From Akkermansiaceae bacterium UBA3385 (lineage in GTDB: Bacteria > Verrucomicrobiota > Verrucomicrobiia > Verrucomicrobiales > Akkermansiaceae): 22,298 nucleotides of DNA. The notes beneath the pieces are model-generated. The model saw only the letters and a program-made list of their open reading frames with translations. It ran no database searches and was not told where the DNA came from. The stretch lies in assembly GCA_002358905.1 (NCBI GenBank), contig DEPT01000003.1:665-22962 (forward strand), in the 5' to 3' direction. Shown piece by piece: positions 8,023 through 17,225 of the stretch (its first letter is position 1; each line of letters begins with the position of its first letter). Both the position numbers and the translations under genes were made by a program.

Positions 8023-8454
8023 TCACTTTTGGGTTGTCAAGCGGCGGAAACGCAGGCAGACTTCGTCTTCCGGGCGGTTTCTGGCTTTATTTTTCTGGCG
8101 TATGAAATCCTGAGCTTCAGCGGGAAGTTTGTCAATGATATGGAAATTGACCAGAGCCTGGTCATCGGATTCAAATGCAATGCTGGCAAGCCACTTATCG
8201 CCCTTGTAGGTGACTTCGATGGTGTAGGGCTCGTCCTCGGATTGCACCCAGGTGTAAGTCATGTTGGCGCGGTGGTTGCTGCCATTCCAACGAGCTGTGC
8301 AGTCTGTCACATCGACAATTCCCATTTTATTGACCTCCTGCCATTCTCCCTGAACCAGTTGGCGCGGGTCTTTGAACAAGCCCGAACAGAGCAGGAGGAT
8401 ACAGCCGGCCAGGGAAATGAGTACAATGAGCAGAATAAGACGAGTACGAGTCAT
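8023..8454 (-). CDS. Small membrane-anchored or lipoprotein of unknown function
   Basis: A 143-residue protein not recognised as any family. The N-terminus has two Arg residues followed by about 22 hydrophobic residues containing LAGC, a good lipobox. Hydrophobic residues continue after the Cys, so it may instead be a single membrane anchor. The rest is a small soluble domain rich in beta-prone stretches (GEWQEV, YTIEVTYKGDKWLASIAFES), reminiscent of small lipocalin-like or DUF4923-type extracytoplasmic domains, but no assignment is made. The ATG at 8454 is preferred because GAGG stands just before it; an in-frame GTG at 8457 is the alternative. A candidate promoter sits almost on top of the start. 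It is divergent from phosphoglycerate mutase and 118 bases upstream of nanA. Confidence 0.72.
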   Translation of the reverse strand: MTRTRLILLIVLISLAGCILLLCSGLFKDPRQLVQGEWQEVNKMGIVDVTDCTARWNGSNHRANMTYTWVQSEDEPYTIEVTYKGDKWLASIAFESDDQALVNFHIIDKLPAEAQDFIRQKNKARNRPEDEVCLRFRRLTTQK

Positions 8455-8463
8455 CACCTCAAT

Positions 8464-8491
8464 ATTCTAGCAGGTTCTGCCCGTTTTGCAA
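8464..8491 (-). promoter_or_regulatory. Candidate promoter of the small lipoprotein gene
   Basis: On the minus strand TTGCAA (8491-8486), a 16-base spacer and TAGAAT (8469-8464) are followed by the start codon at 8454. The transcript would have only a few leader bases, including the GAGG. Confidence 0.45.
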
Positions 8492-8522
8492 TCATTCTGT
8501 TGCCTTTGTGGTCAATTTCTGC

Positions 8523-9197
8523 ATGAAGGAACTAGTCCTGTTGCGCCATGGAGAGTCGCAGTGGAATGCGGAAAATCGTTTTACCGGATGGGCTGACGTG
8601 CCATTGTCGGTTCGTGGCCGGAGGGAAGCAGAGCTGACCGGTCGCCGTCTGCGGGAGAGCGGATTCAGCTGCGGAGCGGCGTGCACTTCATTGCTCATGC
8701 GTGCGGTTCATACGCTCAATATCGTGCTGGCCGGGTTGGATTGCGCATGGGTGCCCGTTTATAAGGACTGGCGGTTGAATGAAAAGCACTACGGCGTGTT
8801 ACAAGGGCGTGACAAGCACGAGGTGGAGCTTGAAGCAGGAGCTGAGCTGGTGCAGCGCTGGCGCCGGGCGTATGATTGCCCGCCGCCGCCCTTGCCTCCG
8901 GGGGACGAGCGTTTATCGTACAAAGATGCCAGGTATTCATCAGTGCCGCCACAGATGCTCCCTGCAACAGAATCATTGCAGGATACGCACCGCCGTGTCC
9001 GCGCCTGCTGGGAGGAAATGCTCCGTCCCCGCCTGTATGCAGCCGAGCGTTTGCTGGTAGTGGCGCATGGCAATAGCCTGCGTGCCTTGATTATGCACCT
9101 GCGGGGGATGAGCCCTGCCGGGGTGGAGCAGTTGGAAATACCGACGTGTCATCCCATACGCCTTGTGTATGATGATGATATGAATCTGCTTCCCTAG
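8523..9197 (+). CDS. gpmA: 2,3-bisphosphoglycerate-dependent phosphoglycerate mutase
   Basis: Interconverts 3- and 2-phosphoglycerate in glycolysis through a phosphohistidine. With the ATG at 8523 the protein has 224 residues and starts MKELVLLRHGES as in the family; a GTG five codons upstream is less likely. Visible are the phospho-acceptor His9 in LRHGES, FTGWADVPLS (20-29), WRLNEKHYGVLQG (83-95) with Glu87, ERLSYKDARY (129-138) and the second catalytic His182 in VAHGNSLRALI. All key residues are present, so it should be active. The length is near the 225-250 usual for bacterial dPGM. No Shine-Dalgarno is visible. No clear terminator separates it from the phage-like genes on the same strand, so read-through into them is possible. 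Confidence 0.93.
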   Translation: MKELVLLRHGESQWNAENRFTGWADVPLSVRGRREAELTGRRLRESGFSCGAACTSLLMRAVHTLNIVLAGLDCAWVPVYKDWRLNEKHYGVLQGRDKHEVELEAGAELVQRWRRAYDCPPPPLPPGDERLSYKDARYSSVPPQMLPATESLQDTHRRVRACWEEMLRPRLYAAERLLVVAHGNSLRALIMHLRGMSPAGVEQLEIPTCHPIRLVYDDDMNLLP

Positions 9198-9200
9198 TAA

Positions 9201-9212
9201 ACCGGCTTCCAC
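9201..9212 (+). repeat. Left copy of 12-bp direct repeat bracketing the phage-like block
   Basis: ACCGGCTTCCAC begins three bases after the gpmA stop codon. An identical copy is at 17375-17386, just beyond the last gene of the block. The matching 12 bases do not extend on either side. It could be an attachment-site core or target duplication, or a chance match. Confidence 0.35.
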
Positions 9213-9264
9213 CTGGAAAGCAGTACCCTGTCTCGCCGTCTGATTGACGGTTTGGGGAGCGCGT

Positions 9265-9284
9265 GCCATGCTTTGCAGCATGGC
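9265..9284 (+). promoter_or_regulatory. Hairpin enclosing the start codon of the first phage-like gene
   Basis: Arms GCCATGCT (9265-9272) and AGCATGGC (9277-9284) pair perfectly across a four-base loop. The two in-frame ATG candidates at 9268 and 9280 lie in the two arms. In RNA this would hide the start codon. There is no T-run. Confidence 0.45.
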
Positions 9285-10503
9285 GATTCGATTAAAAGAG
9301 TGGGGCATGCTGGCATATCCCCGGCAGGGGGTGCATCTGCCATTGAATTCAGTGAATGATTGGGGCCGCACGGGTTATGCTGTGGGGCAGGGGATATCCG
9401 CAGCCGGACAAGGGCTTGCAGAGTTGCTTCCGTCCATCGAGCGGGTGACCCGTGCCGGTGACCAGGCCGGGCTGGTAGCTGAGCTGGAAACCATAGGGCA
9501 GGAGACTGCGGATGAATTGCAGAACGTTCCTGTGCGGGACTGGTCGTACAGCTGGCAGCAGGCATATACACCCCGTGTGCAGGAGATGCTGGCTCAGCTT
9601 CCCCTGGAGGAACGCGAGCAGGCTTTGCGCCTGAGCGAGGAATACGGACGCCGCTTTTCGCTGGATGGCCGCCGGCGTATGGAGGTGCAGCGCCTTCGCA
9701 ATGCCCGGAACTGTTGGCAGAAACAGGTGGATTCTGCCGTGCAGCGTGGGGACACGGAGACGGCTCTCCGGTGGGTGGAGCAGGGGCGCGGTGTATTTGT
9801 GCCGGAATCAGAAATGCAGCAGGAGCGGAATGGCACACGGAGCAGAAGTCTGCAGAACAAGTGGCTGCAGGAACTCCGCGCAAACCCATACACTACCCTG
9901 GCTGCCTGGCGTACTCCGGGGGCTGCGCTGCCGGAAGGTGAATCGGAAGTCCGGCAATTGGAAACGGAGATGCAGCAAACCCGCTCACATTTATTCAGCG
10001 GACTCGCTTCGGAATTGGGCACCGCGGTGGAGCAGGGCGCGGAACCGGACGAGCAACTGCTGGCCCAGGCGGCAGAGGCTGGTGTGCTGGACCCCGGGTT
10101 GGTGGAGCAGATTCACCAGCCCCGCCGCGCACTACAGACGTCCGGAGTGTGCGATTGGCTGCGCCGTATAGATGAGCGGGCAGACCATGAGGACGAGAAA
10201 ATCACCGTGGAGATTGCCCTGTCTCCCATCCCGGTAGAGCAGAAACAGCGGCTGCTGCAGCGCCTTCAGCTTTCTGCGGCGCAGCCCCCGCAGCGCCGGG
10301 TGGAAATGAGCCGCACCCTGTGGAATTTGTATCGGGATGGTCACTTCGGTTGCCCGGGGGATGAAGAAGCTCTGCAGAGTCTGGGGCGCTTGCAGGAGGA
10401 AGCTCTCCTGCGTATGGCCTCCGGAAAGGAAAAAGAAACAGAGACATGGCTGGCCCGCCTCTGTGAGAGCGGGGATACCTGGGTTTGTTTTGAGAAGAAT
10501 TGA
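9280..10503 (+). CDS. Helical phage-like protein, possibly internal virion/ejection protein
   Basis: A 407-residue protein with no recognised domain. It is almost wholly alpha-helical and rich in Gln, Glu, Arg and Ala. A Gly/Ala-rich start (GRTGYAVGQGISAAGQGLAELL) is followed by a long region of helical repeats such as VQRGDTETALRWVEQG and LQELRANPYTTLAAW. Similar layouts occur in podovirus internal virion (DNA-ejection) proteins encoded upstream of a giant internal protein; that link rests on style and gene order only. The ATG at 9280 is chosen over the upstream TTG (9244) and ATG (9268) because it gives MAIRLKEW with no odd leader, but the choice is weak. There is no signal peptide. The stop lies five bases before the next ATG, so the two genes are surely cotranscribed. 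Confidence 0.75.
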   Translation: MAIRLKEWGMLAYPRQGVHLPLNSVNDWGRTGYAVGQGISAAGQGLAELLPSIERVTRAGDQAGLVAELETIGQETADELQNVPVRDWSYSWQQAYTPRVQEMLAQLPLEEREQALRLSEEYGRRFSLDGRRRMEVQRLRNARNCWQKQVDSAVQRGDTETALRWVEQGRGVFVPESEMQQERNGTRSRSLQNKWLQELRANPYTTLAAWRTPGAALPEGESEVRQLETEMQQTRSHLFSGLASELGTAVEQGAEPDEQLLAQAAEAGVLDPGLVEQIHQPRRALQTSGVCDWLRRIDERADHEDEKITVEIALSPIPVEQKQRLLQRLQLSAAQPPQRRVEMSRTLWNLYRDGHFGCPGDEEALQSLGRLQEEALLRMASGKEKETETWLARLCESGDTWVCFEKN

Positions 10504-10508
10504 TTTTT

Positions 10509-13500
10509 ATGAACGAAGAAACTACCACTATTGAGCAAAGGGAACCGTTGCCGCTGGAATCACTCGCGCCGCTGCCGGTGAAACATGAAGCAGGCGAGTG
10601 GGAAAAGGGAAAATACTGGAATAACTTGTTGACCGGTGACTTGTCAGCTGTGCCGGATTCTGTCCGGCATAAGGCGGGAGCCGCGGATGCAGGAATTCCG
10701 CCGGAAGAGCGGGAGTATCGCCTGGCGGCTAATATCAACCGTTCCTGGGTTGTGGATTATCGCAACAAAAGCCGGGAGGAAGTAAGTCGCGCATGGCCGG
10801 AGCTCCGCCGCGAAATGGCTGCCGAACTGGGCGCGGCTGATAGTGAGGCAGAGGTGTATCAGGCGCTTTCCCTGAAACACCAGGATGCGCCTTTGCGCCA
10901 GCAGGTGCGCCGCCTTTTCCAGAAGCATTATCAGGCGGCCATTCAGGGGAAGCCTGAGGAAATGCCCGAACATGCTGCGGCGCAGAATGTGTGCCGCACC
11001 GCAAGTGCCTATGCCCGGCAGACTGTGCAGGAATATACGCCCCTGGCTGAAAATGTCCTGCAGGGTTGGGCTGCCATGAATGCAGAGGAAACCAAGGTCC
11101 TTTCCCTGCCGGATACCCTCAAAGGTGTGCCAGGGTTAGTGGAAGCTGTAGATGCACTGGCCGACATGGAGCTGGAGGAGCGGTACAAGGTTTACGCCAT
11201 CGCCCGTTCTCTGGATTCTGCGCAGAAATTGAAATCTTCTCCGCAGGGGGTGTTCCCTGCCATGTTGCAGAATATGAGACGCGGCGCGGCCGATTTGCGC
11301 TATTCCGTGCTTCAGGGTGTCGGGCACGTTGCAGCTGCCCTTACAAAGGCTGCTGCCGAAACCCTGGATAGCGATACACTGAGACAGGGCGTGGATGCCG
11401 TGGATAAGCGGCTTCAAGTCCTTCATGAGCTGCGGACCGTGGCGCAGGATGAGGTTTTTCCTATCAAGCTGGAGGAGGAAAGTTCCTTGCTGGAAGAAAT
11501 GGCGGTGGATGCCGCAGGTGCACTTCCGGGGGCTGCTCTGGCGTTTATGGGAGGGGCCGGTTTTGGCGTATTATCCCTGGCGGGAACGGGTGCAGCCGTG
11601 GCCGAAGCCCGCAGACGCAGCCCGCAGGGCCGGCAGGAAATGCAGACTGCTGCCGGTATCGTGGGCGGAGCCATTCAGGGGGGGATATACATGGCAATGA
11701 GCCGCATAGGGGCGCAGATGCTCAATAAGACAATCAATGCCTTCCTGCATGCCGGGCAGTCGGGGGTGAAAGGCTATTCCCTGGCAGCGCTGAAGTCATT
11801 GGGTACACTCACTGCAGAGAATGCCAGACTTCTGTTGGCCGGAAAACTGGCGCATGCGACAGAGCTGAGCATGCAGGAACTGGCGGCCCGGGTGGATAAT
11901 GTGGCTTCCCATATCGATTGGCAGGCATTTGGAGATAACATTGTGGATATTGAAACAAACATGCGTGAGGCAGCCATTAATCTGCCCTATGTTCTTATTG
12001 CTGCGGGGCGTGCCGCGTTGCATCATTTCCGGGCTCCCGATGCATTAGTGGCAAATCGGGCATTGCTGGAAGACTGGGGAATCCCTGAAACCGACATCCG
12101 CCGCATTCAGGAACAACCGGATATTCATGCCCGGACAAGGGAGTTGCGGGAAGCCTTGAGTCATAGTCGCCGTTGGGGTGGTGCCGGTATGCTGGAACTG
12201 TGCGTAAGGTCCCTGCGTCTGTTGAATACAGAGACGCATACCGCTTTCAAGGATGCTGAGACCGTGCGGCACTTCCTCAATTTGCCATCAGAGCAGGAGT
12301 CTCTGCCTGCAAAGCATATTTCTCAACGGAATTTGAGCTCGCCGGAAGCGCTTCGGGAGGTGAATGCTCTGATGAATGGCAGACCGACAGACATGCTTAA
12401 TGTGCAGCAGTGCATACCCTTTATCCGGCTCTGGGATGAATGGAACCAGAAAGCTTTTGGTGAGTGGATACGCGTGCCGGAACATGCGAGGATGCGCGCG
12501 GAGCACTACCTGAATCAGCGGAAAGACCCCCTCCGCCCCGATGAAGTGAAACTGGAGGGCGATTACACGCCGTACCGTGAGGAAATGGCGCGTGTGGTCA
12601 TGCGGGACCAGATGCGGGAACTGCTTAATCTTTCATACCAGTATCTGATGAACCGGGAAAGCCCGGATTCTCTCCGGCTTGTCTATAAATCAGAGCACAA
12701 AGCCCGGGAAAAATCGGAGGTGCACCGCAAGGCTTTGCTGAGTGAGTTGCTCATGGCCATGGAAAAAGGCATGCGCAGCGGGGAGCGTGAAGCCGCTCTG
12801 GATGCGTTCAGTCGTTCATTGGAAGAAACGTACATGACACGTCGCCGTGTTTCAACGCATATCCCCCTCTGGATGCGTAAAACCAGAGAAATTGATTTTC
12901 GGGATGGCTACCAGAAATCGTTGAAACAGGTGCTGCGAAATAAAAAGAGCACTCCTCGCGAGCTTATCGAGACTTACCGCATTATGCTGGGGCTGCGTTC
13001 CTGCGCCAGCGTGCTGATGGACGTGATACCGATGACTCCCGATTTTCAGGAACTGCTGAAACTGGGGCATTCGCCGGAAGATGCTTTCACTCATTTGCTG
13101 TACCGGGAAATGAAGTCTCATATTGACCCGGAGATATGGAATCCTCCGGCTCTGCCAGATAAAACATCGGAGCCGGCCAGCCACGCCGGGCGGGAGAAAC
13201 TGTTTGCAGCGTATGAAATGATGAGTGGTAATCATCTGGAGAGCAGCCCCGATGGCTCCGGCAAGATGCTGTGGAGAGCCAGACGCCCGGATGGAAAGTA
13301 CACCCCTTGGCTTGATTCACCTGCGCAGGTGGTGAATTCGGTTTCGGGCAATGTGCAGACCAGGTTCCTTCCTGTAGGTACAAACCTGCTTATGGAGAAT
13401 ATCCGTCAGGCATACGGCAAGTCAGAACCCGGGAGCAGGTATTTTCTCCATGCCTTTGTGAATCCTCCGCCGAACCGGATTTTTACCGGTTTTGAGCATC

Positions 13501-15629
13501 TGGGCCAGTCTGCCACACGGGATTTGTGCTCGCTCTGGCTGGGTAACGCAACCCAGTATTCCCTGGGGCTTGAGTTTGCCGCCACAGATATGAAGTGGAA
13601 CCGCCACAAAGGCCGCAGGGTAGAAGCCGGAGTCAAGAACCGGGAAGACAGCCACGATGCGTACCTGGCGAAACAGGGTAAGATGGATACGCCGCTCAGT
13701 CTGGCCCGGCTTCGCTTCCTGGTGTATTGGCAGCGCATGCTTTCCTCCGGCTGGGTGGATGCAGAGCAGGTGGGCCGGACCCTGCTGGATGCGGGTGTTA
13801 TTTCCCGGAAGGCTCTGGATACTCTTCTTGATGCCGGAAAAGACAGAAAATTGAACCCGACCAGATTCAATATCGAAAAGCGCCGCCGTCTGCAGCGACT
13901 GTACCCGGATGGCATGGTGCCCGGAGATATGCCGGCTGTGCATTCAGAACTGGCGCGCCACATGGCCGATTTGAATGTCTTGTATATGCTGGCGAATCTT
14001 CCTTCCGCCCGGGTACCGGATTCGGTGCGTGAGTGGTATTATACATGCCCCTTTACAGAAGAAGCTGCAGCGCATGAAGGGAGAGGCCGGGTACATGCAA
14101 TGGTGCGGAAGAACCGGGCAGACGCCGAGTCTGTGAAGAAGATGCTGCCGGAAGTGAAACGCCTGCGCAATCTGCAGACACCGCTGAAGCTGGCTGAGAT
14201 GATGCAAGATGCCTATCAGCCCGGTTTGTCCCGTCGCTACGAACAAGGCTGGTGCTTTGCTGTTGGGGGAAACAGCGCGTTCCGCTCCACGGGGCAGAGT
14301 CATTGGAACCTGCTGGAGAATCCGGCCCGGGGGTGGAAACTGCTTACCCCGGAAGATCGCGAGTCTCTGCTTCTGGATATCCGGGACCTCTGCCAGGGGC
14401 GGGAGCCGGAGCTGGCATTACAGGAACTCACGGACGTATTGCAGCAATATCCCGGTCTGCGGGCTTATTCCTGCAGTGCCCGCCACGGTGGTCAGTTGCA
14501 GCGTATGGAGCTTGCGGATGATATCCCGTCACTCATTCCCGAGCCTGCATACGCTCGCTGGGAAGACCCCATGGTACAGCGCCCCGTTATGGTGGAGCAG
14601 GGGTATGCAGTGAAAGATGCCGCAGAGTTACCGCCGGAGTGGAACTCCGACCCCCGCGTGTTGCCCGCCTTGCAGTTGCTCACGGAGCTTCGCCGTTCTG
14701 TATCCGCTTCACCATACGCGGATGAACAGGGTATCTGGTGGAAAAAGGAAAACTATGGTGGGCTGCACGGTAAACGACCCAATGGGATTGATTCTCGCTG
14801 GGTGGCTGAATCCGGCTTGTCTTCTTTCATGAAATTCTACAAGCGGACCGCAGAAATGGGGGATGCCTACGGGGCACATGGTAAGCTGAACGTATGTGGC
14901 GTGCCGCTGGGTGGTATTCATGAAACAGATGTTGAAGCCGGAGAACTCAACCGGGTGACGGTTTATCGTAACCCGGTGCAGCCGGAACACATGGTGCGGT
15001 TGATGCCAGGTGCTCCAAATGCATCCAATCCGTATCAACGAAAGCCCTATGTGGTGCACACGGCAGATGGTATACCTCTGTTTCCCGCCAGAATGGCTCG
15101 AAGTCTTACGGCATCCATGCAGGCCATGACTCCGCTCAATACATTCAACAGCGACCTGGGCCGCGCATACGATTTCACGACCAATCACCGTTCGCGCCGC
15201 CGCCAGGTAGAAGCCCACCTGACCGATCTGCTCAAACGCCGCGCTCTCACCCCGGACGCCTGGTACAAGGCAGATGCGAGCCGAATCAACAATGCAGAGC
15301 TCTTCATGCAGTTGTTTCAGGATGGGCGCCTTTCATATTTCCTGGAAAACCGGGACCCCTCCACCCTGACCCGAGGCGAGGCTTTATCTGCGGAGCTGGG
15401 GCGCCTCCTGCTCCTGGCTGAGTTTGGCACAAACCGGGAGAAGAGAGTAGAAGAACTGGTGGCATTCTGCCGTAAATTGAGCAGCAGCCGGGAAGACCTG
15501 CTGCTTCTCAAAACAACCTTGTCGCGCGTTGTTTCACCATCGCCGAACCGTTATCAGGAGGAAGAACTGCCCCGCCCTGAAGAAGACCGTGAACTTGACC
15601 TGGACCCCGAAGATGCTGAATACTATTGA
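10509..15629 (+). CDS. Giant phage-like protein of unknown function (possible internal virion/polyvalent protein)
   Basis: A single open frame of 1706 residues, not assigned to a known family. It starts at ATG 10509 (MNEETTTIEQ), five bases after the preceding stop. There is no signal peptide. Residues about 330-365 form a Gly/Ala-rich hydrophobic stretch (ALPGAALAFMGGAGFGVL) and a second one follows near 380-405 (GIVGGAIQGGIYMAMSRIG), as seen in very large phage internal or polyvalent proteins. The rest is mostly charged and helical; the C-terminus is acidic (RELDLDPEDAEYY). No peptidase, lysozyme, polymerase or toxin motif could be picked out with confidence. Its length is of the order of T7 gp16 (about 1300 residues), and the place between a helical protein and a terminase is consistent with an ejection protein. 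An uninterrupted 5.1-kb frame argues against a decaying remnant. Confidence 0.8.
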   Translation: MNEETTTIEQREPLPLESLAPLPVKHEAGEWEKGKYWNNLLTGDLSAVPDSVRHKAGAADAGIPPEEREYRLAANINRSWVVDYRNKSREEVSRAWPELRREMAAELGAADSEAEVYQALSLKHQDAPLRQQVRRLFQKHYQAAIQGKPEEMPEHAAAQNVCRTASAYARQTVQEYTPLAENVLQGWAAMNAEETKVLSLPDTLKGVPGLVEAVDALADMELEERYKVYAIARSLDSAQKLKSSPQGVFPAMLQNMRRGAADLRYSVLQGVGHVAAALTKAAAETLDSDTLRQGVDAVDKRLQVLHELRTVAQDEVFPIKLEEESSLLEEMAVDAAGALPGAALAFMGGAGFGVLSLAGTGAAVAEARRRSPQGRQEMQTAAGIVGGAIQGGIYMAMSRIGAQMLNKTINAFLHAGQSGVKGYSLAALKSLGTLTAENARLLLAGKLAHATELSMQELAARVDNVASHIDWQAFGDNIVDIETNMREAAINLPYVLIAAGRAALHHFRAPDALVANRALLEDWGIPETDIRRIQEQPDIHARTRELREALSHSRRWGGAGMLELCVRSLRLLNTETHTAFKDAETVRHFLNLPSEQESLPAKHISQRNLSSPEALREVNALMNGRPTDMLNVQQCIPFIRLWDEWNQKAFGEWIRVPEHARMRAEHYLNQRKDPLRPDEVKLEGDYTPYREEMARVVMRDQMRELLNLSYQYLMNRESPDSLRLVYKSEHKAREKSEVHRKALLSELLMAMEKGMRSGEREAALDAFSRSLEETYMTRRRVSTHIPLWMRKTREIDFRDGYQKSLKQVLRNKKSTPRELIETYRIMLGLRSCASVLMDVIPMTPDFQELLKLGHSPEDAFTHLLYREMKSHIDPEIWNPPALPDKTSEPASHAGREKLFAAYEMMSGNHLESSPDGSGKMLWRARRPDGKYTPWLDSPAQVVNSVSGNVQTRFLPVGTNLLMENIRQAYGKSEPGSRYFLHAFVNPPPNRIFTGFEHLGQSATRDLCSLWLGNATQYSLGLEFAATDMKWNRHKGRRVEAGVKNREDSHDAYLAKQGKMDTPLSLARLRFLVYWQRMLSSGWVDAEQVGRTLLDAGVISRKALDTLLDAGKDRKLNPTRFNIEKRRRLQRLYPDGMVPGDMPAVHSELARHMADLNVLYMLANLPSARVPDSVREWYYTCPFTEEAAAHEGRGRVHAMVRKNRADAESVKKMLPEVKRLRNLQTPLKLAEMMQDAYQPGLSRRYEQGWCFAVGGNSAFRSTGQSHWNLLENPARGWKLLTPEDRESLLLDIRDLCQGREPELALQELTDVLQQYPGLRAYSCSARHGGQLQRMELADDIPSLIPEPAYARWEDPMVQRPVMVEQGYAVKDAAELPPEWNSDPRVLPALQLLTELRRSVSASPYADEQGIWWKKENYGGLHGKRPNGIDSRWVAESGLSSFMKFYKRTAEMGDAYGAHGKLNVCGVPLGGIHETDVEAGELNRVTVYRNPVQPEHMVRLMPGAPNASNPYQRKPYVVHTADGIPLFPARMARSLTASMQAMTPLNTFNSDLGRAYDFTTNHRSRRRQVEAHLTDLLKRRALTPDAWYKADASRINNAELFMQLFQDGRLSYFLENRDPSTLTRGEALSAELGRLLLLAEFGTNREKRVEELVAFCRKLSSSREDLLLLKTTLSRVVSPSPNRYQEEELPRPEEDRELDLDPEDAEYY

Positions 15630-17217
15630 CCCAGCCTGCCGTAGTCGCCTGGCGGACCCGCTCTGGCGCCTGAATAATCTGTATTGGATCGAAAACAAAA
15701 AAGGCCGAATGCAACGGTTCTCACCGAATGCTGCGCAGCTGCGGCTGCACCATCATCTGTGGAACCGGAATGTGGTGCTCAAGGCGCGCCAGCTGGGTAT
15801 TTCCACCTATGTGGCCATGCTCATGCTGGATAACTGCCTGTTCAAGCCGAACTTTCATGCGGGTATCATCGATAAGACCCTGCCGGATGCCGAACAGAAA
15901 CTGGAAAAAATCCGCTTTGCCTGGGAGCATCTGGATTTTCTGCCACCTCATGCAGATGAACGCGATAAGTCGCTGGCTTATCTGGGCTTCCTCATCAAAC
16001 AGCAGACCGGAACCTTGAAAAAGGGAAATCTTCATCCGGCGGCGGATGCCCGAGGGCGTCTAGCGTTCACCAACGGAAGCGACGTGCGCCTGGGCACTAC
16101 CCTGCGTGGTGGTACCTTGCAGTTGCTGCATGTGAGCGAGCTGGCCCACGTATCGGTGCATGCGCCCTGGCGAGCCCGTGAAATCCGCACCGGTGCCATC
16201 AACACGGTTCCGGTGGAAGGCACAATCATCCTGGAAAGTACACACGAAGGTGGCCGCTACGGCGTGAATTATGAGCTCACCTCGCAGGCCATGGAAAATG
16301 CCGCCAAGGAGGAGCTTTCACCGCTGGATTTCCGATTCTTTTTCATGAGCTGGTTTGATAACCCGGATTACGCCTTGCCTGGCCACGCCGGGTGGTCAGA
16401 TGCCCAGGCCGCCTATTTCGAAAAGCTCGAGCAGGAATGTGGCGTGCAGCTCAGCCACGCGCAGAAACTTTGGTACACCCGTATGGAACGTACCATGGGT
16501 GCAGCCATGCGGCAGGAGTATCCTTCCACGCCGGATGAAGCCTTTGCCACGGGGAATGACGGTGCCATCTACGGTGCTCAGATTGCCCGCCTGCGTGAGA
16601 ATGGGCGCATCGGTGCCAGTTTCGAGTACAACCCGCAGGAACCGCTGTACACCGCCTGGGATCTCGGGCTGAGTGACCACACCGCTATCTGGCTGGTGCA
16701 GAATTACGGTGGCAATGTCTACTGGTTGAACCACTACGCCGCCAACCAGCTGCCTCTGGAGCATTTTGCCGGGAAAATCCGGGAGTGGGAAATGTGCTAT
16801 GGCCCCATTGCCGCTCATTTCCTGCCGCATGATGCAGCCCACCGCGACCCCCACGGGCATTCCTATGTGGAGAGCCTGGCAAAGGAAGGAATCTGCGCCG
16901 TGCGTGTGGTGCCGCGCTCCCCGGATATCTGGCGCGGTATCAATTCCCTGCGTGGTATCCTGGCGCACAGCTGGTTCCACCGCGATACCATGCAGCAGCG
17001 CGTGAATCCGCGTGGTGAGAAAGAGCCCTCCGGCCTGCGCTGCCTGGAGATGTACCGTACTGCCCCCGCCGGGGCGAGTGGCGCTTACCGCGAGACGCCG
17101 GTGCACGATGCAAGTTCGCATTCTGCGGATGCCGCCCGCATGTTTGCGGAGGCTTTGTCCCACGGCATGGTGTACCCCGTGCAACTCCGCCTGTCTGCAC
17201 GCCGGGCGCGTATGTGA
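15613..17217 (+). CDS. Phage terminase large subunit (ATPase and nuclease)
   Basis: Motor that cuts concatemeric phage DNA and pumps it into proheads. With the ATG at 15613 (17-base overlap with the giant gene) it has 534 residues. The ATPase half has a deviant Walker A KARQLGIST (57-65), a Walker B-like LLHVSELAHV (171-180, Glu176) and the coupling motif ILESTHEGG (206-214). The hallmark EYPSTPDEAF is at 302-311. The RNase H-like nuclease half has Asp350 in AWDLGLSDHTA, Asp407 in LPHDAAHRD and Asp499/Asp506 in HDASSHSADAAR. All expected acidic residues are present, so it looks functional. A TTG at 15529 would extend it by 28 residues but gives no family-like sequence. No terminase small subunit, portal or capsid gene is in the window. 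Confidence 0.92.
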   Translation: MLNTIDPACRSRLADPLWRLNNLYWIENKKGRMQRFSPNAAQLRLHHHLWNRNVVLKARQLGISTYVAMLMLDNCLFKPNFHAGIIDKTLPDAEQKLEKIRFAWEHLDFLPPHADERDKSLAYLGFLIKQQTGTLKKGNLHPAADARGRLAFTNGSDVRLGTTLRGGTLQLLHVSELAHVSVHAPWRAREIRTGAINTVPVEGTIILESTHEGGRYGVNYELTSQAMENAAKEELSPLDFRFFFMSWFDNPDYALPGHAGWSDAQAAYFEKLEQECGVQLSHAQKLWYTRMERTMGAAMRQEYPSTPDEAFATGNDGAIYGAQIARLRENGRIGASFEYNPQEPLYTAWDLGLSDHTAIWLVQNYGGNVYWLNHYAANQLPLEHFAGKIREWEMCYGPIAAHFLPHDAAHRDPHGHSYVESLAKEGICAVRVVPRSPDIWRGINSLRGILAHSWFHRDTMQQRVNPRGEKEPSGLRCLEMYRTAPAGASGAYRETPVHDASSHSADAARMFAEALSHGMVYPVQLRLSARRARM

Positions 17218-17225
17218 ATTTCCCT

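Noticed and set aside
8035..8040. Perfect TTGACA on the minus strand as -35 for nanA
   Set aside because: It encodes Leu-Thr near the end of the upstream gene and has no acceptable -10 at 15-19 bases.
9244..9272. TTGACG as -35 of a promoter for the phage-like block
   Set aside because: The hexamer 17 bases on is CATGCT, a poor -10; no better partner was found.
13406..13963. 185- and 173-codon minus-strand frames inside the giant gene
   Set aside because: They overlap one another within a continuous plus-strand frame of 1706 codons and look like random Arg/Ser/Pro-rich shadows.
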